Below are positions 23,068-32,706 of a stretch of DNA of 33,285 nucleotides, in pieces. Both the position numbers and the translations under genes were made by a program. Where the stretch lies: positions 1 to 33,285 of the forward strand of contig LSSL01003799.1 in assembly GCA_001953115.1 (NCBI GenBank), written 5' to 3'. Numbering within the stretch: position 1 is the first letter of the stretch; each line of letters starts with the position of its first letter. The DNA is from Smittium mucronatum. Its lineage: Eukaryota; Kickxellomycota; Harpellomycetes; Harpellales; Legeriomycetaceae. The notes beneath the pieces are model-generated. The model was given only the letters and a program-made list of their open reading frames with translations. It ran no database searches and was not told where the DNA came from.

Positions 23068-23423
23068 TATTTAAATTTTGACTTGAATAAATTACATCAG
23101 CGTTTTTAGTAATAGTGGACTTAATTAAAGGGTTAAAGGTATGTTCCTGTCTAAGATGTTCTTTGAGATATCTGGGCTATTATTTGTTCAAGACTTATGA
23201 TTGGAAAAATCAGAGATAAAAAAAAAGGTCACAATAATAAAACATCCCCTAAGTTTGGAAATCCTTTTCGTACTTTAGGGTCTTAAGTGATAAATCTAAA
23301 GATACATATTCACTATAAAATCCCACGGATTTTGCTCTACTTTAAGTAAAGAGTAGCGATAGCACCACAAGTATTCAGTAATAAGGGGGTTAAGTGATGT
23401 GTATATAGAACAGAAGAGATCGA
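23068..23423. other. Spacer after repeat copy A
   Basis: About 360 bases with no gene seen. It contains words like those at the ends of other repeat copies (AATTAAAGGGTTAAAGG near 23115, GGGGGTTAAGTGATG near 23385), which suggests further decayed repeat DNA. Confidence 0.35.
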
Positions 23424-23835
23424 ATGGAAATGTATGCATTCTATTGCACCACCTGCATCAATGGTCTTTACTCTATTGGCGAATCAAGGCTCCAGCGATT
23501 AGCAGATTGTTGCATTAAACTAAAAGCAGAAATACTAGATTTTTTTAAAGTGAATCTAAGATCATCAATCCTGCTAGAAATAGAATCTAACGAGGAACTC
23601 AAAAATTTCAGTGGATTTGTGTTATTGACGCTATTCTTGATTCATGAATATATGTTTCTCATATTTTCCAGGTTATTTGAAGCAATACCGGGTGGGTTTC
23701 ATCGGATGGTAGAGATGGCATCAATTTCACTCAGGTAAGCAACCGTTAGGTCGACGGGGAAAATTATTAGCACTGTGGTTATATTCTTTTAATTCCTTTC
23801 ATTCTTTTTACTACAGCCTTTTCGAATGGGTTTAA
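23424..23835 (+). CDS. Possible small two-exon gene, unknown product
   Basis: Exons 23424-23734 and 23817-23835 are joined by an 82-bp intron with a consensus donor (CAG|GTAAGC) and a pyrimidine-rich acceptor (TTTTTACTACAG). The product would be 109 residues. The first exon is less AT-rich than the surroundings and encodes a peptide with mixed, non-low-complexity composition (for example GESRLQRLADCC and EAIPGGFHRMVEMASIS) and a hydrophobic segment (about 68-83). I recognise no domain. It could be a real small protein, the last exons of a gene whose start has been lost among the repeats, or chance. The upstream in-frame stop at 23406-23408 supports the ATG only if there is no further 5' exon. 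Confidence 0.35.
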
Positions 23836-24114
23836 ATGTGCTATCTGCAAATAGAATTCCATGATAAAAATAAAAAATCGATTAGAGCAGTTTAAGCTTT
23901 ATTTGTTCCGAATTGGGGTTGTCAAGGCTGCTTTAAATCAAAATAATATGGTCTTAGCCTGCAGATAATGGAAATTTTTTTCGTGATTGTGGTGTTCAAT
24001 TTTTTAACGTCTAAGGTGTTATATATACTTAGATTTAATATTCAAAGATATAGGTTTGGAAATTAGACTAAATAACCAATGCTATATACTTTTATCTATT
24101 TATAAATAGTAGAA

Positions 24115-24714
24115 ACATAAATTTTGGCTAATAACTATGGTGTATTTAAGCCCGTTAATGTCTAGGAGTTAAGTATTTTACCTTTAAAAGTATGTTATAC
24201 TAAAATCTTACGAAGTACTTGTTAAATTTGGTTTGGAATCTTTTTGAAAACTATACCGATTCAATGGACAACAATTCCAGAGGAGGACTATCTCAAAACT
24301 GGAGGAACCAAGCCAACTTAACTTTATTCATTACACTTTCTGCACGAAATCCCATTATTCAACGCTTATATTGACATCAGCTTCTAGTTTTTAGTTATAG
24401 GAAGGGCTCTTCAATCTATCACACGTTTTTATTAGAGTGCTTTTTTATTAATCCAATTAGAAGTAGGTACCTTCATAAAGCTTAACATTATCAATTAGTT
24501 TTTTTTTTTTGAAAAGTTGCTCAATTCTATACCACATTTAAGTCTGGCTATGTATCCAGTTGATGCCACTTTGTGCAGAGAATTTCTTTTGGCTGGTTAT
24601 TTTGGTCTATCCCCGTCGATACATATCCTGTATCCCTACTGAGGAGCCTATATTAGTTAAAATGTTCATCTTATCTATAACACCTTTTTTTTCTACAATA
24701 TTTTTTTTAGTATA
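24115..24714 (-). repeat. Dispersed repeat family, decayed copy D
   Basis: It aligns with copy B in the same direction. Shared features: GTCTAGGAGTTAAG against GCCCCTAAGAGTGAAA at the terminus; ACGAAGTAC of the hairpin; ATTCCAGAGGAGGAC (24281-24295) against the same string in B; CTGGAGGAACC against CAGGAGGAGCT; AGAAGTAGGTACC; then TTTTTTTTAGTATA at the far end (24701-24714), equal to the A-rich start of copy A. Similarity probably continues to about 24850. It is heavily AT-drifted, with no reading frame. Confidence 0.65.
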
Positions 24715-25639
24715 ATTATTAGTGTCCCTATATTAAAATATAATTATGAGATATATTGAAGAAAAAATGATAAAGCTATTTTTCAATATCTTCTGTTTTA
24801 AAAAGATCTCAGAACTTCTATTTAGTAACAATAGAGTTTAACTTTATTATTAGAATATGTTAGTAATTATATCTGCATGATGTTTGAAAAATTGGTTCTA
24901 ATTTTGTGCCGATTTCTCTCAAGGGAGCAATTAAATAGAGTCTAAAATGTTTTTTCTCTTGCAAATTTTGAGTCCGATTAAGTAAAAGCATAGCTATTTC
25001 ACTTAAAAATTGACAGCATGAAAAATTTGTTTGATTTTTTTCGATAGCCGATTTAATATTTGGTAAGCCCATAAAATAGATTCGTTTTGTGCAATATCAA
25101 ATATTAAATATCAAGTGCTAGTAAAGTGTGGTAAAAATGTTTTTTCAGTCTGGGTAAGCTGAAGTTAATTTGGAAAAGATATCCATCTAGTGTTGAAAAA
25201 GGCATATATTTTTTTTAAACTCTCCTCTTTTCGTCACCTAAAGTTGTGACATACTCTCATTTGTGCAAATAATCGTTTTCCATTTGGTAAAAAATGTAGC
25301 TTTTTTAATTTTCTTTTATTTTTATGGTCTATATATATCATGTTAATTATTGAGATAAATCCGATTAAGCCACATTTTAACGCCTAATGTAAATGGATAT
25401 ATTTTCAGTCTGGATTGCTTAAAACTTACGGTTAACTGGTAGCTGTCTTAAATCTAGAAAATATATATTTATCCAACGAATTCTTTGTGATTTTTCCTTT
25501 TAAAATCTATTGTCACTCTTTTCCATCCCTTAATACCCAAAGTGTTAGATTTCCTCTATTTTCTAAATTTTAAAGGAATATATATGAAAAGCTAATAAAT
25601 TCAATCAGCAAATTGAAAATTAATCCCGATTTAAAATAT
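24715..25639. other. Spacer between repeat copies D and E
   Basis: AT-rich with no supported gene. The first 130 bases or so look like the continuation of the copy D element. A 70-codon minus frame at 24860-25072 has no recognisable motif. A word like the repeat terminus (TTAACGCCTAATG near 25378) occurs. Confidence 0.35.
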
Positions 25640-26180
25640 ATTTGGAATAAACATTGGCTATAAATTATGGTACAAAATAACCTGTCAGACGTTAAAGAGT
25701 TAACTATTTCTTCGCCACTATGTTCAACGCGCCCTTATTTGTTAAGGTTTGGGAAGGCATATTTGGCGATCAAAACTTTATAGTTAACAGAACGTAAGTT
25801 TGTCTATAGAACAAATGTTGGCAGGAAATGGAGGCACAATTTATTCTACCAGAAACAAAAGAGTTAAAGCATTTTCATAGGCGGAGTAATTGATCGGTAT
25901 TCAATTATATAAACCCTAAAAGATTAAGATAAATTTAGTAGCTATCGTTGTTTCTGATACTCTTATACCGATAAACTGAAAACGTAATTATTGGCTTAGG
26001 AGGAATTCTCGCTAATAATGACAAATACGATTTGTAAATTCTATATGATGTCTTTAGCCGATTAGATAATTAAACTGTTATCATCGGAAAAAAGTCCGGT
26101 TGGAATAATTAAAAGAAGGCCAATACAGTCAATATGTTTAACATGCTCCTAAAGTTTATCCCATTAAATCGATCTTAAAA
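25640..26180 (-). repeat. Dispersed repeat family, very decayed copy E (tentative)
   Basis: It shares with copy D the leading ATTGGCTATAAATTATGG-type module (25653-25670), the terminus-like CGTTAAAGAGTTAAC (near 25691), the word TGTTAAGGTTTGGGAAGG against TGTTAAATTTGGTTTGG, and a later GGAAATGGAGGCAC against AAACTGGAGGAACC. Beyond 25900 the match is weak. The far boundary is a guess from the length of D. Confidence 0.4.
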
Positions 26181-26643
26181 TCGTTCTATAGAGGTAAATC
26201 ATATTTGAATGCATAAAAAATGTTGCTCCACGGACTGTTATTTGCGTAGTATGCATAATATCTTTCCTTTCGTTTTTCAGCAAATATTACTAATCAATAG
26301 GCCAAAATATTTTATATTCATTTTGGTTTTAATTCCTGCAGGGGATTTTCATTCCATCCTAAGTATTAGATTCTATAAGTTTGGCCATTCTATCAAAAGA
26401 GCCAGTCACGTTTAAAACTAGCATCATTGATGTAAATTTTCTTGCTAGACAAAGTTTTAAATCATTTACGCTCACATATTTAAAAAGCGAGTTTCTCTTT
26501 CTCTTTCATTAAACAATAAAAGCCCAATTAAACAGGAAAACTTTTAACCATTTAGACTGTATATTTTTGTTTCTTTTATAATTTTTCTGAGTATAAATCT
26601 TTGATTCTTTAAATTTTGGACTAGCTATCTTTTAAAAAAGAAA
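26181..26643. other. Spacer and promoter of the ADP/ATP carrier gene
   Basis: No gene seen. A 68-codon frame at 26209-26415 overlaps nothing recognisable. Close to the carrier start there are pyrimidine-rich stretches (around 26491-26508) and a TATA-like GTATAAATC (26591-26599), about 45-50 bases before the ATG. That is short for a fungal TATA box, so I do not claim it firmly. Confidence 0.4.
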
Positions 26644-27564
26644 ATGACTACGAACAAAACTTCTACCCAAAACCTTTTGGATTTTGGCAAAGATCTCATG
26701 GTAGGTGGTGTTTCAGCTGCAGTCTCAAAGACCGCAGTTGCCCCAATTGAACGGGTTAAGCTCTTGTTACAAGTTCAGGCTTCAAGTACTCAAATACCAG
26801 TCGAAAAAAGATATAAGGGTATAATGGATGCTTTTAGACGCATCCCTGCTGAACAAGGGTTTCTTTCTTTCTGGAGAGGAAATTTCTCCAATGTTCTCAG
26901 ATACTTCCCAACCCAAGCGCTAAACTTTGCCTTTAAGGACAAGTATAAGAACATGTTTCCCGCTTATAGTCCAAAAACAGATTTCTGGAAGTTCTTTGCT
27001 TGCAACATGGCCTCTGGTGGTCTTGCTGGCGCAACCTCATTAGCATTTGTATACCCTCTTGATTTTGCTCGTACTCGTATGGCTGTAGATGTCGGTACTG
27101 GTGCAAACAGGCAATTCACTGGTCTTGGTCATCTCATCTCAACAATTTACAAAAAAGATGGTATTGGTGGTCTGTACCAAGGTTTCAGTATTTCTGTAGC
27201 CGGAATAATTGTTTATCGTGCCGCCTACTTTGGTGGTTACGATACGCTCAAATCCATTGTGTTTCCAGATAAGACAAAAAAGCCAAACTTCTTTGCCTCT
27301 TGGTTGGTAGCCCAGACAGTAACTGTCATTGCTGGACTGATCTCTTACCCCCTCGACACCGTACGTCGCCGTCTTATGATGCAGTCTGGTACTGGTAAGG
27401 TTATGTACACCGGTCCGTTCGACGCTTTTGCAAAACTCTACAAGGAATCTGGCTCAAAGGTCTTCTTCCATGGCGGGTTTTCAAATATCATCCGTGGTAC
27501 TGGTGGTGCCCTCGTTCTAGTTCTCTACGACGAAGTTCAAGCTTTCCTTGCCAAAACAGTATAG
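26644..27564 (+). CDS. Mitochondrial ADP/ATP carrier (adenine nucleotide translocase)
   Basis: An intron-free 306-residue protein, the normal length of the family. Known role: exchange of cytosolic ADP for matrix ATP across the mitochondrial inner membrane. Three mitochondrial-carrier repeats are visible, each with its Px[DE]xx[KR] motif: PIERVK (34-39), PLDFAR (138-143), PLDTVR (236-241). Family strings include [34 protein letters not shown] and [14 protein letters not shown]. The nucleotide-carrier signature, normally RRRMMM, reads RRRLMM here (241-246), with Leu at the first Met position. The gene uses more C/G at third positions than its neighbours (runs of ACC, GTC, CTC and TAC), as expected for strong expression. 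Carrier identity is firm. The signature change is the only oddity. Confidence 0.96.
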   Translation: MTTNKTSTQNLLDFGKDLMVGGVSAAVSKTAVAPIERVKLLLQVQASSTQIPVEKRYKGIMDAFRRIPAEQGFLSFWRGNFSNVLRYFPTQALNFAFKDKYKNMFPAYSPKTDFWKFFACNMASGGLAGATSLAFVYPLDFARTRMAVDVGTGANRQFTGLGHLISTIYKKDGIGGLYQGFSISVAGIIVYRAAYFGGYDTLKSIVFPDKTKKPNFFASWLVAQTVTVIAGLISYPLDTVRRRLMMQSGTGKVMYTGPFDAFAKLYKESGSKVFFHGGFSNIIRGTGGALVLVLYDEVQAFLAKTV

Positions 27565-29299
27565 AAATTTTAGCTTTATTTATTCTTCCATATCGCTTGA
27601 TAAATATATATATTAACATCATTATATTCCTCTAAGCTTTTTCCCAGTTTTCTAAAAACTGTATATTGCTCTATTTGTGATATGAGATATTTAATTACTT
27701 AAAAATAACAATTAGACGGATATGTTAGCTTGCAAGGATGTTTTTTTTAGAGAAGAAGGACAATATCACTGAATTAATTAAACCATACATTTTTTTGTAG
27801 ATTACCGCTCAACCTTTTTAGAGTTTGCCCCTATTTCGATAAATAGTCATTATTTATAAAATCTTTTAAATAATAAATAGAAAAAAGTGAATACTTGATA
27901 GACATATGCGATTTTTATGTAAAAAATAAATTAAAGTGATGAGTAGATGATTTCATCATATAAAATTTAAAACCAAAGCCAACTCATGGAAATTATCTCC
28001 AATAACTCAAGGAGTTCTCGAAACCTATAATTAAAGGAATAAAAATACCCTATATATATATACATTACCTATGCGTAAGGGATAAGATTGGTTTATTTAT
28101 ATATTTATACATAACATAGATGAATCTTTTCAATTAAAAATTATCTTTGAAAAAACGGATTTATTTTTTCAGAAGAGCTAAACTTGATCCTATAATAGCC
28201 CGGAAATATCTTTTTTTATTTGCACTCAGTTCAAATAAACTTATATATCCTGATTTCTTCTTTCTTTTAAACATAGTATTTTAATTAATTGTGCACACTT
28301 TCTTTCGAAATATATCCTAAATTCACCGAGTTTGCAAGAAAAGTGTTTCAGGTTTATCAAGGGAAAAAAAGCCCCCAGTTTTTCTGTGCTTAAACGTAAA
28401 TACTTATATAATTGAGCTAATTGATATTTAATATCAAATAATAATAATAATTTCAAATAAACTTTATTTGAAATGTTTGTTTAATCAATTGGAACATGTC
28501 CAATTTTTTTTGAACAAAAATACATAATTTATACCGATTTATTATACCAGAATTATTATCCATTCAAGATCATTTAATTTTGAATATATCAAATAAGATT
28601 TGGTGTAACTTATTTAAAGGAATTATAACATTCACCTTTGATGTTTTTATAAAATGACGCCCTTCCTACCCGGATTAAATATTAAAATTTTATCCTATCA
28701 AAAAACCAAAATATCAAAGTAACAAAAATGAAAATGATTTCAATAATCAGCGAAAAGATAAAGTGGCATAAAAATGATAATAGTTACAATAGATATAGTA
28801 AAAGACATTTCTAATTGTGTATGATAAAATCTCTAAGCCTAGTGTTCTATGATTAAAACTGATATTCTATAGAGGGTGAATATATTTAAACCAAATTTAC
28901 AAAAATTAAGTCTACTCGAAACAAAAATATAACACTTTATTCTTTTTAATTTTCTAAAAGCGTACGTGCTTCTCTGTTTTCTGAGAATGCATAAAATTAT
29001 TATTATACTTTATCAAAATTACCCACCCATTATTCTATAACCGTGTTTTACTTGTTTATAATATATCTCTTTATATTTTTTTAAAAAACCATAACAACTT
29101 AATTACTATTTTGATAGATAAACAGATATTTAATATCGCCTATTTAAACAAATGTGATCATTTTTATTTGCTTTTCGCGTTTATTTTATATTCCCAATAT
29201 TCTTCAAATTATCTAATTCGCTACCTTAATAGAAAATATACTTTAAATTAAAAGATTATAGCTAATAGAACGCATATTTATCTCTATGAAATAAGAAAA
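27565..29299. other. Spacer between the carrier and GCN20 genes (convergent)
   Basis: About 1.7 kb, AT-rich, between two genes that point towards each other. It should contain the 3' untranslated region of the carrier. I see no gene, tRNA or convincing repeat. The 71-codon minus frame at 28241-28456 is unsupported. Confidence 0.45.
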
Positions 29300-29485
29300 A
29301 TAAATTTTGGCTATAAAAAATTGACAATAAAAAATCGACAATTTAGTCTATCGACCATTAAAGAGTTGAACAATATTCATTTAAAATTGGCTATTAAGAA
29401 ATTCTCAATCCCTTTTAAAGAAAATAGCCATAATAATCAAGAAATTTTACCCAGTATCCATTAAAAAATTTAGCAGTAATTCATT
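29300..29485 (+). repeat. Two degenerate copies of the TTGGC-TTAAAGAGTT module in tandem
   Basis: Unit one: TTTTGGCTATAA (about 29305) leading to TATCGACCATTAAAGAGTTG (about 29347-29366) and ATATTCATTTAAA. Unit two, about 100 bases on: AAATAGCCATAATAATC leading to AGTATCCATTAAAAAATTTA and AATTCATTTCT. The same module precedes repeat copies D and E. Sequence similarity is moderate and judged by eye. Confidence 0.4.
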
Positions 29486-29657
29486 TCTACTATTTACTAT
29501 CGAAAATTTGTACAAAGAATCCCTTTATTATTAGAAATAATCACAACTTATGCTGAATTGATTTTTGAAAAAAAAAAAAGGATTTCAATTTTAAATATCA
29601 ATTGAAAACATAAAGCATGCTGAGGTCATGAAATCAAAATTATAAAAGAGCTGAAAA
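29486..29657. other. 3' flank of the GCN20-like gene
   Basis: Short AT-rich stretch with an A-tract at 29569-29579. It is the expected 3' untranslated region of the minus-strand gene. Confidence 0.4.
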
Positions 29658-32158
29658 TTATATAATTACTGGAGGACAGACCATATCCTTATATGCCTTG
29701 ATACCATTTCCTTTAAATTGAGCTAATTTTCCATCACTACATACCCAGAGTTCTGTACAAACAGCATCAATAAACCTTTCATCGTGAGAAACCAAAACCA
29801 CACCTCCATTGAAACTCTTGCATGCCAACGTTAGGGCATCTATTGATTCCATATCCAAATGATTTGTAGGTTCATCAAGAATGATGAAATGTGGTTTTTG
29901 AACTGCAAGACAAGCAAAAGCTACTCTGGACTTTTGTCCTCCTGATAAAGTTTGAATCTTTTGCAGCGCTGTCATTCCTGAAATTCCGAATGACCCAAGA
30001 TGCTTTCTATATTCCTCCTCATTTTTACCAGGATAATTTTTGGCCATATGCCCAACAGCAGTTAAAGACAAATCGAGTTGATCAACATGGTGCTGAGAGA
30101 AATAGGCTATTCTTAGTCTGCCATGTCTGTGAACTAATCCAGAAGTTGGTGTCAAAGCGCCAATCAATAACTTCAGCATCGTTGTTTTACCTGCACCATT
30201 AGGACCTACAATTGCCACTCGAGATTTCATCTCCATGTTGATGTTAACACCACTCAAGATTTTTTTTTCTTTAGAGTATCCAAAACCAACCTCATCCATG
30301 TACAATAAAGGAGCAGGTAAGCTTTCACATTCAGGGAAAGAAAATGTAACAGTTTTTTCAACTTCAGGTAATTCCAAAACTGGGAGTTTCTCGAGAACTT
30401 TGAGTTTACTTTGAGCCTGTGGAGCCCTTTTGGCATTATATCTCCACCTATCAATATAGTCCTGTAAATGCTGTCGAAGCTTTTGCTGAGCTTCATACTC
30501 CTTCCGTTGATTTTTTTTTCTGTCATCAGCGGTGGCCCAGAACTGAGAAAAGTTTCCTTTATATTGATCAAGGCGTTCAGAGTGCTGATGTATAATATCA
30601 GTAGCAACGTAGTCCAGAAATTCTAACAGCAATAAACGTTAATAGAATCATTTACAAATAGGAAACTTATAAAAACTTTACCTCTGTCGTGAGAAACAAC
30701 CAGAAGAGTATTTGGCCATCCTTGGAGATATCTTTCAAGCCATACCACTGCGGGAATCTAGATTTAAAAAACGTAATTTAAATAATCTAAAAGGAACACT
30801 AGGTTAATTTAACACTCACATCCAACATGTTTGTAGGTTCATCAAGCAGCAGCAAATCGGGTTTGCAGAACAGAGCTCTAGCCAAAGACAACCTCATTCT
30901 CCAACCACCTGAGAAACTCCTGGTAGGTCTAGAGAAATCATTTGATGAAAACCCTAAACCACTCAGAATCTCTCCTGCTCTAAAAAAAATTAAGATTTTT
31001 TTAGTCGAAAGTTATTAATAGAACGGAATAGCTTAAATTACTTTGATTCGGCTTTATCTGATTCAATTTCCTGGAGTTTTTTGTGAATTTCGTTAAGTCT
31101 ATCGCCCATTTGGTTTTTGGAAGATTCTACATCCTTGTCTTCAGAGACTCCTTCGCCAAGCTCTTTTAAACTAGCCATAATTTGGGATTCTTCTTTTAGG
31201 AGAATTTCTCTGAAAAAATCAGCTTTTAACACTGAATTGATGGCCGAAGTATCATCACCAGCCATCTACGAGAATTTTTAAAGTTCAAAATATTAAAAAA
31301 GGAAAGTTTAGGAAAAAAATGTTGCCATCAGCAAATTGTATTTAAAAACTAGGTGGATATTTAAAAACATACCTCTTGTTCGACGTGCAGAATGCTGATA
31401 TAGGTTGGAATTGGAAGATCTCTAACAGATATGTTCCTCAACAACGTGGATTTACCAACACCATTCTTACCTATTAAACCATATCTTCTTCCAAAAACGA
31501 GCTTTAATTCAGCATTAGTCAAAATCTTCTTTCCACCAAAAGTGATATCAAAGTTTTCAAGAGCAATGTCCTTGATTTTGCCCTTGGTTTCGGTATAATC
31601 CAGGATAGGATTGACCTTCATAAGGAATTCATCTTCCAATGTATCTTCCTCGATCAATTTACTTGCTTCATAGTTTGCTTTTAATTCTCTTTTTTCCATC
31701 TTAGCTGCTATTTTGGCTTCTGCTTTACGAAGCTTTTTAGTATCGACCTTCGATGTCACAACCTTACCCTTTGAATGACTTAGATCGGTTCTCACGCCTG
31801 ATTGTATCATTCTAGCGGTCAAACTTGTTCTTTCTTGTTCAGACCTCAAATCAATTGGGGCATCTAGTTTATGTAAAGCAGACGAATTTTTGTTCAATGC
31901 TTCGTTTTCTTTCAATCTTTGAATAGTTAAATTTTCTATTCTGGACAATATACTATCCATGTCGGTTCCGGAGGAACCAGAGCCTTGCAACATGGGCTTC
32001 AGAACTTCATCCATTACCTCACTCAATTCGTCGACTTCGGATTCGGACTGAAGGAAATCAACAATATAACCAGAAATGTAGCTAGCTACAGTTTTATCGA
32101 TTCCAGCCATGATGGCATCTAATTGATTCCTCTCATCTGCATAGCTTGAATCTACCAT
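29658..32158 (-). CDS. GCN20: GCN20/ABCF3-like ABC-F ATPase, five exons
   Basis: Minus-strand exons: 32158-31373, 31265-31042, 30979-30820, 30757-30682, 30622-29658. All four introns are GT-AG (59-107 bp) with consistent phases. The product is 736 residues; yeast Gcn20 is about 750. The start is the ATG at 32156-32158; the two codons before it read TTG AAA. Known role: a soluble twin-ABC protein that, with Gcn1, acts on ribosomes to activate the Gcn2 kinase in amino-acid starvation. Visible: an N-terminal helical region (1-190); first ABC with Walker [10 protein letters not shown] (230-238), a charged insertion (about 280-337), signature FSGGWRMRL (359-367), Walker B LLLLDEP and SHDR; second ABC with GPNGAGKTT (555-563), LSGGQ (641-645), ILDEP (663-667) and SHDE (694-696). 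There are no membrane spans, as expected for ABC-F. ABCF2 is the main alternative, but the N-terminal region and the EQE-x-AGDDTSA junction favour GCN20/ABCF3. Confidence 0.92.
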
Positions 32159-32706
32159 TTTCAATAATCTCTTATATTCCAGTAAATAAAAAAATATTAA
32201 ATAAAGGGATTGAAGCCATTTTTATATCGACACCAAATCTGAACTTTAATAGCTTTTTTCATTTTGGTGCTCAAGGGTTAATTTTACTATTGGTTTAATT
32301 TTTTTCTATTAACTTTTATGCCGCCAGTAGACTATTTCAGTTCATAATTTATGGCCAATACTTATGCTACTTTGGCTTTTACTATGATGAATTTATATTC
32401 TATTGGCCATTTTTTTTGCAGTAGATAAATAGATTTATTTTAAATTTGGCAAATCGGAGCAAGTTGAATGTATGGGGACGAAAGGGTTGAGCGATTGGTA
32501 AATATCTCAACCTACTGGAATAAACCTTTTTTTTGCATTAAATTGTTTCGCGTAAAATAAATTCCAACACTATCCTTGATATGTTGATCTACAAAAAATA
32601 TCCAATTAAAAAATATTTTGGAGTCAAATTTTAAATGGTACATTTCTGTGCCAACGAAACATCTTGCAGAGGAAAGCTTCCATCAATATTTTATGTGTTA
32701 ATTGGC
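32159..32706. other. Promoter side of the GCN20-like gene with a reversed TTGGC module
   Basis: About 550 AT-rich bases upstream of the minus-strand GCN20-like start. At 32343-32359 the reverse strand reads ATTGGCCATAAATTATG, one base different from the module at 25653. TTGGC words recur at 32372 and 32400. No gene is seen. The repeat module therefore lies close to, or within, the promoter region. Confidence 0.45.

Noticed and set aside
30827..31018. Plus-strand frame opposite the GCN20-like gene
   Set aside because: It is antisense to exon 3, which codes the FSGGWRMRL signature and Walker B.
405..32158. A functional cluster linking LYS2 and GCN20 (amino-acid control)
   Set aside because: They are about 27 kb apart with unrelated genes and repeats between, so there is no evidence of shared regulation.
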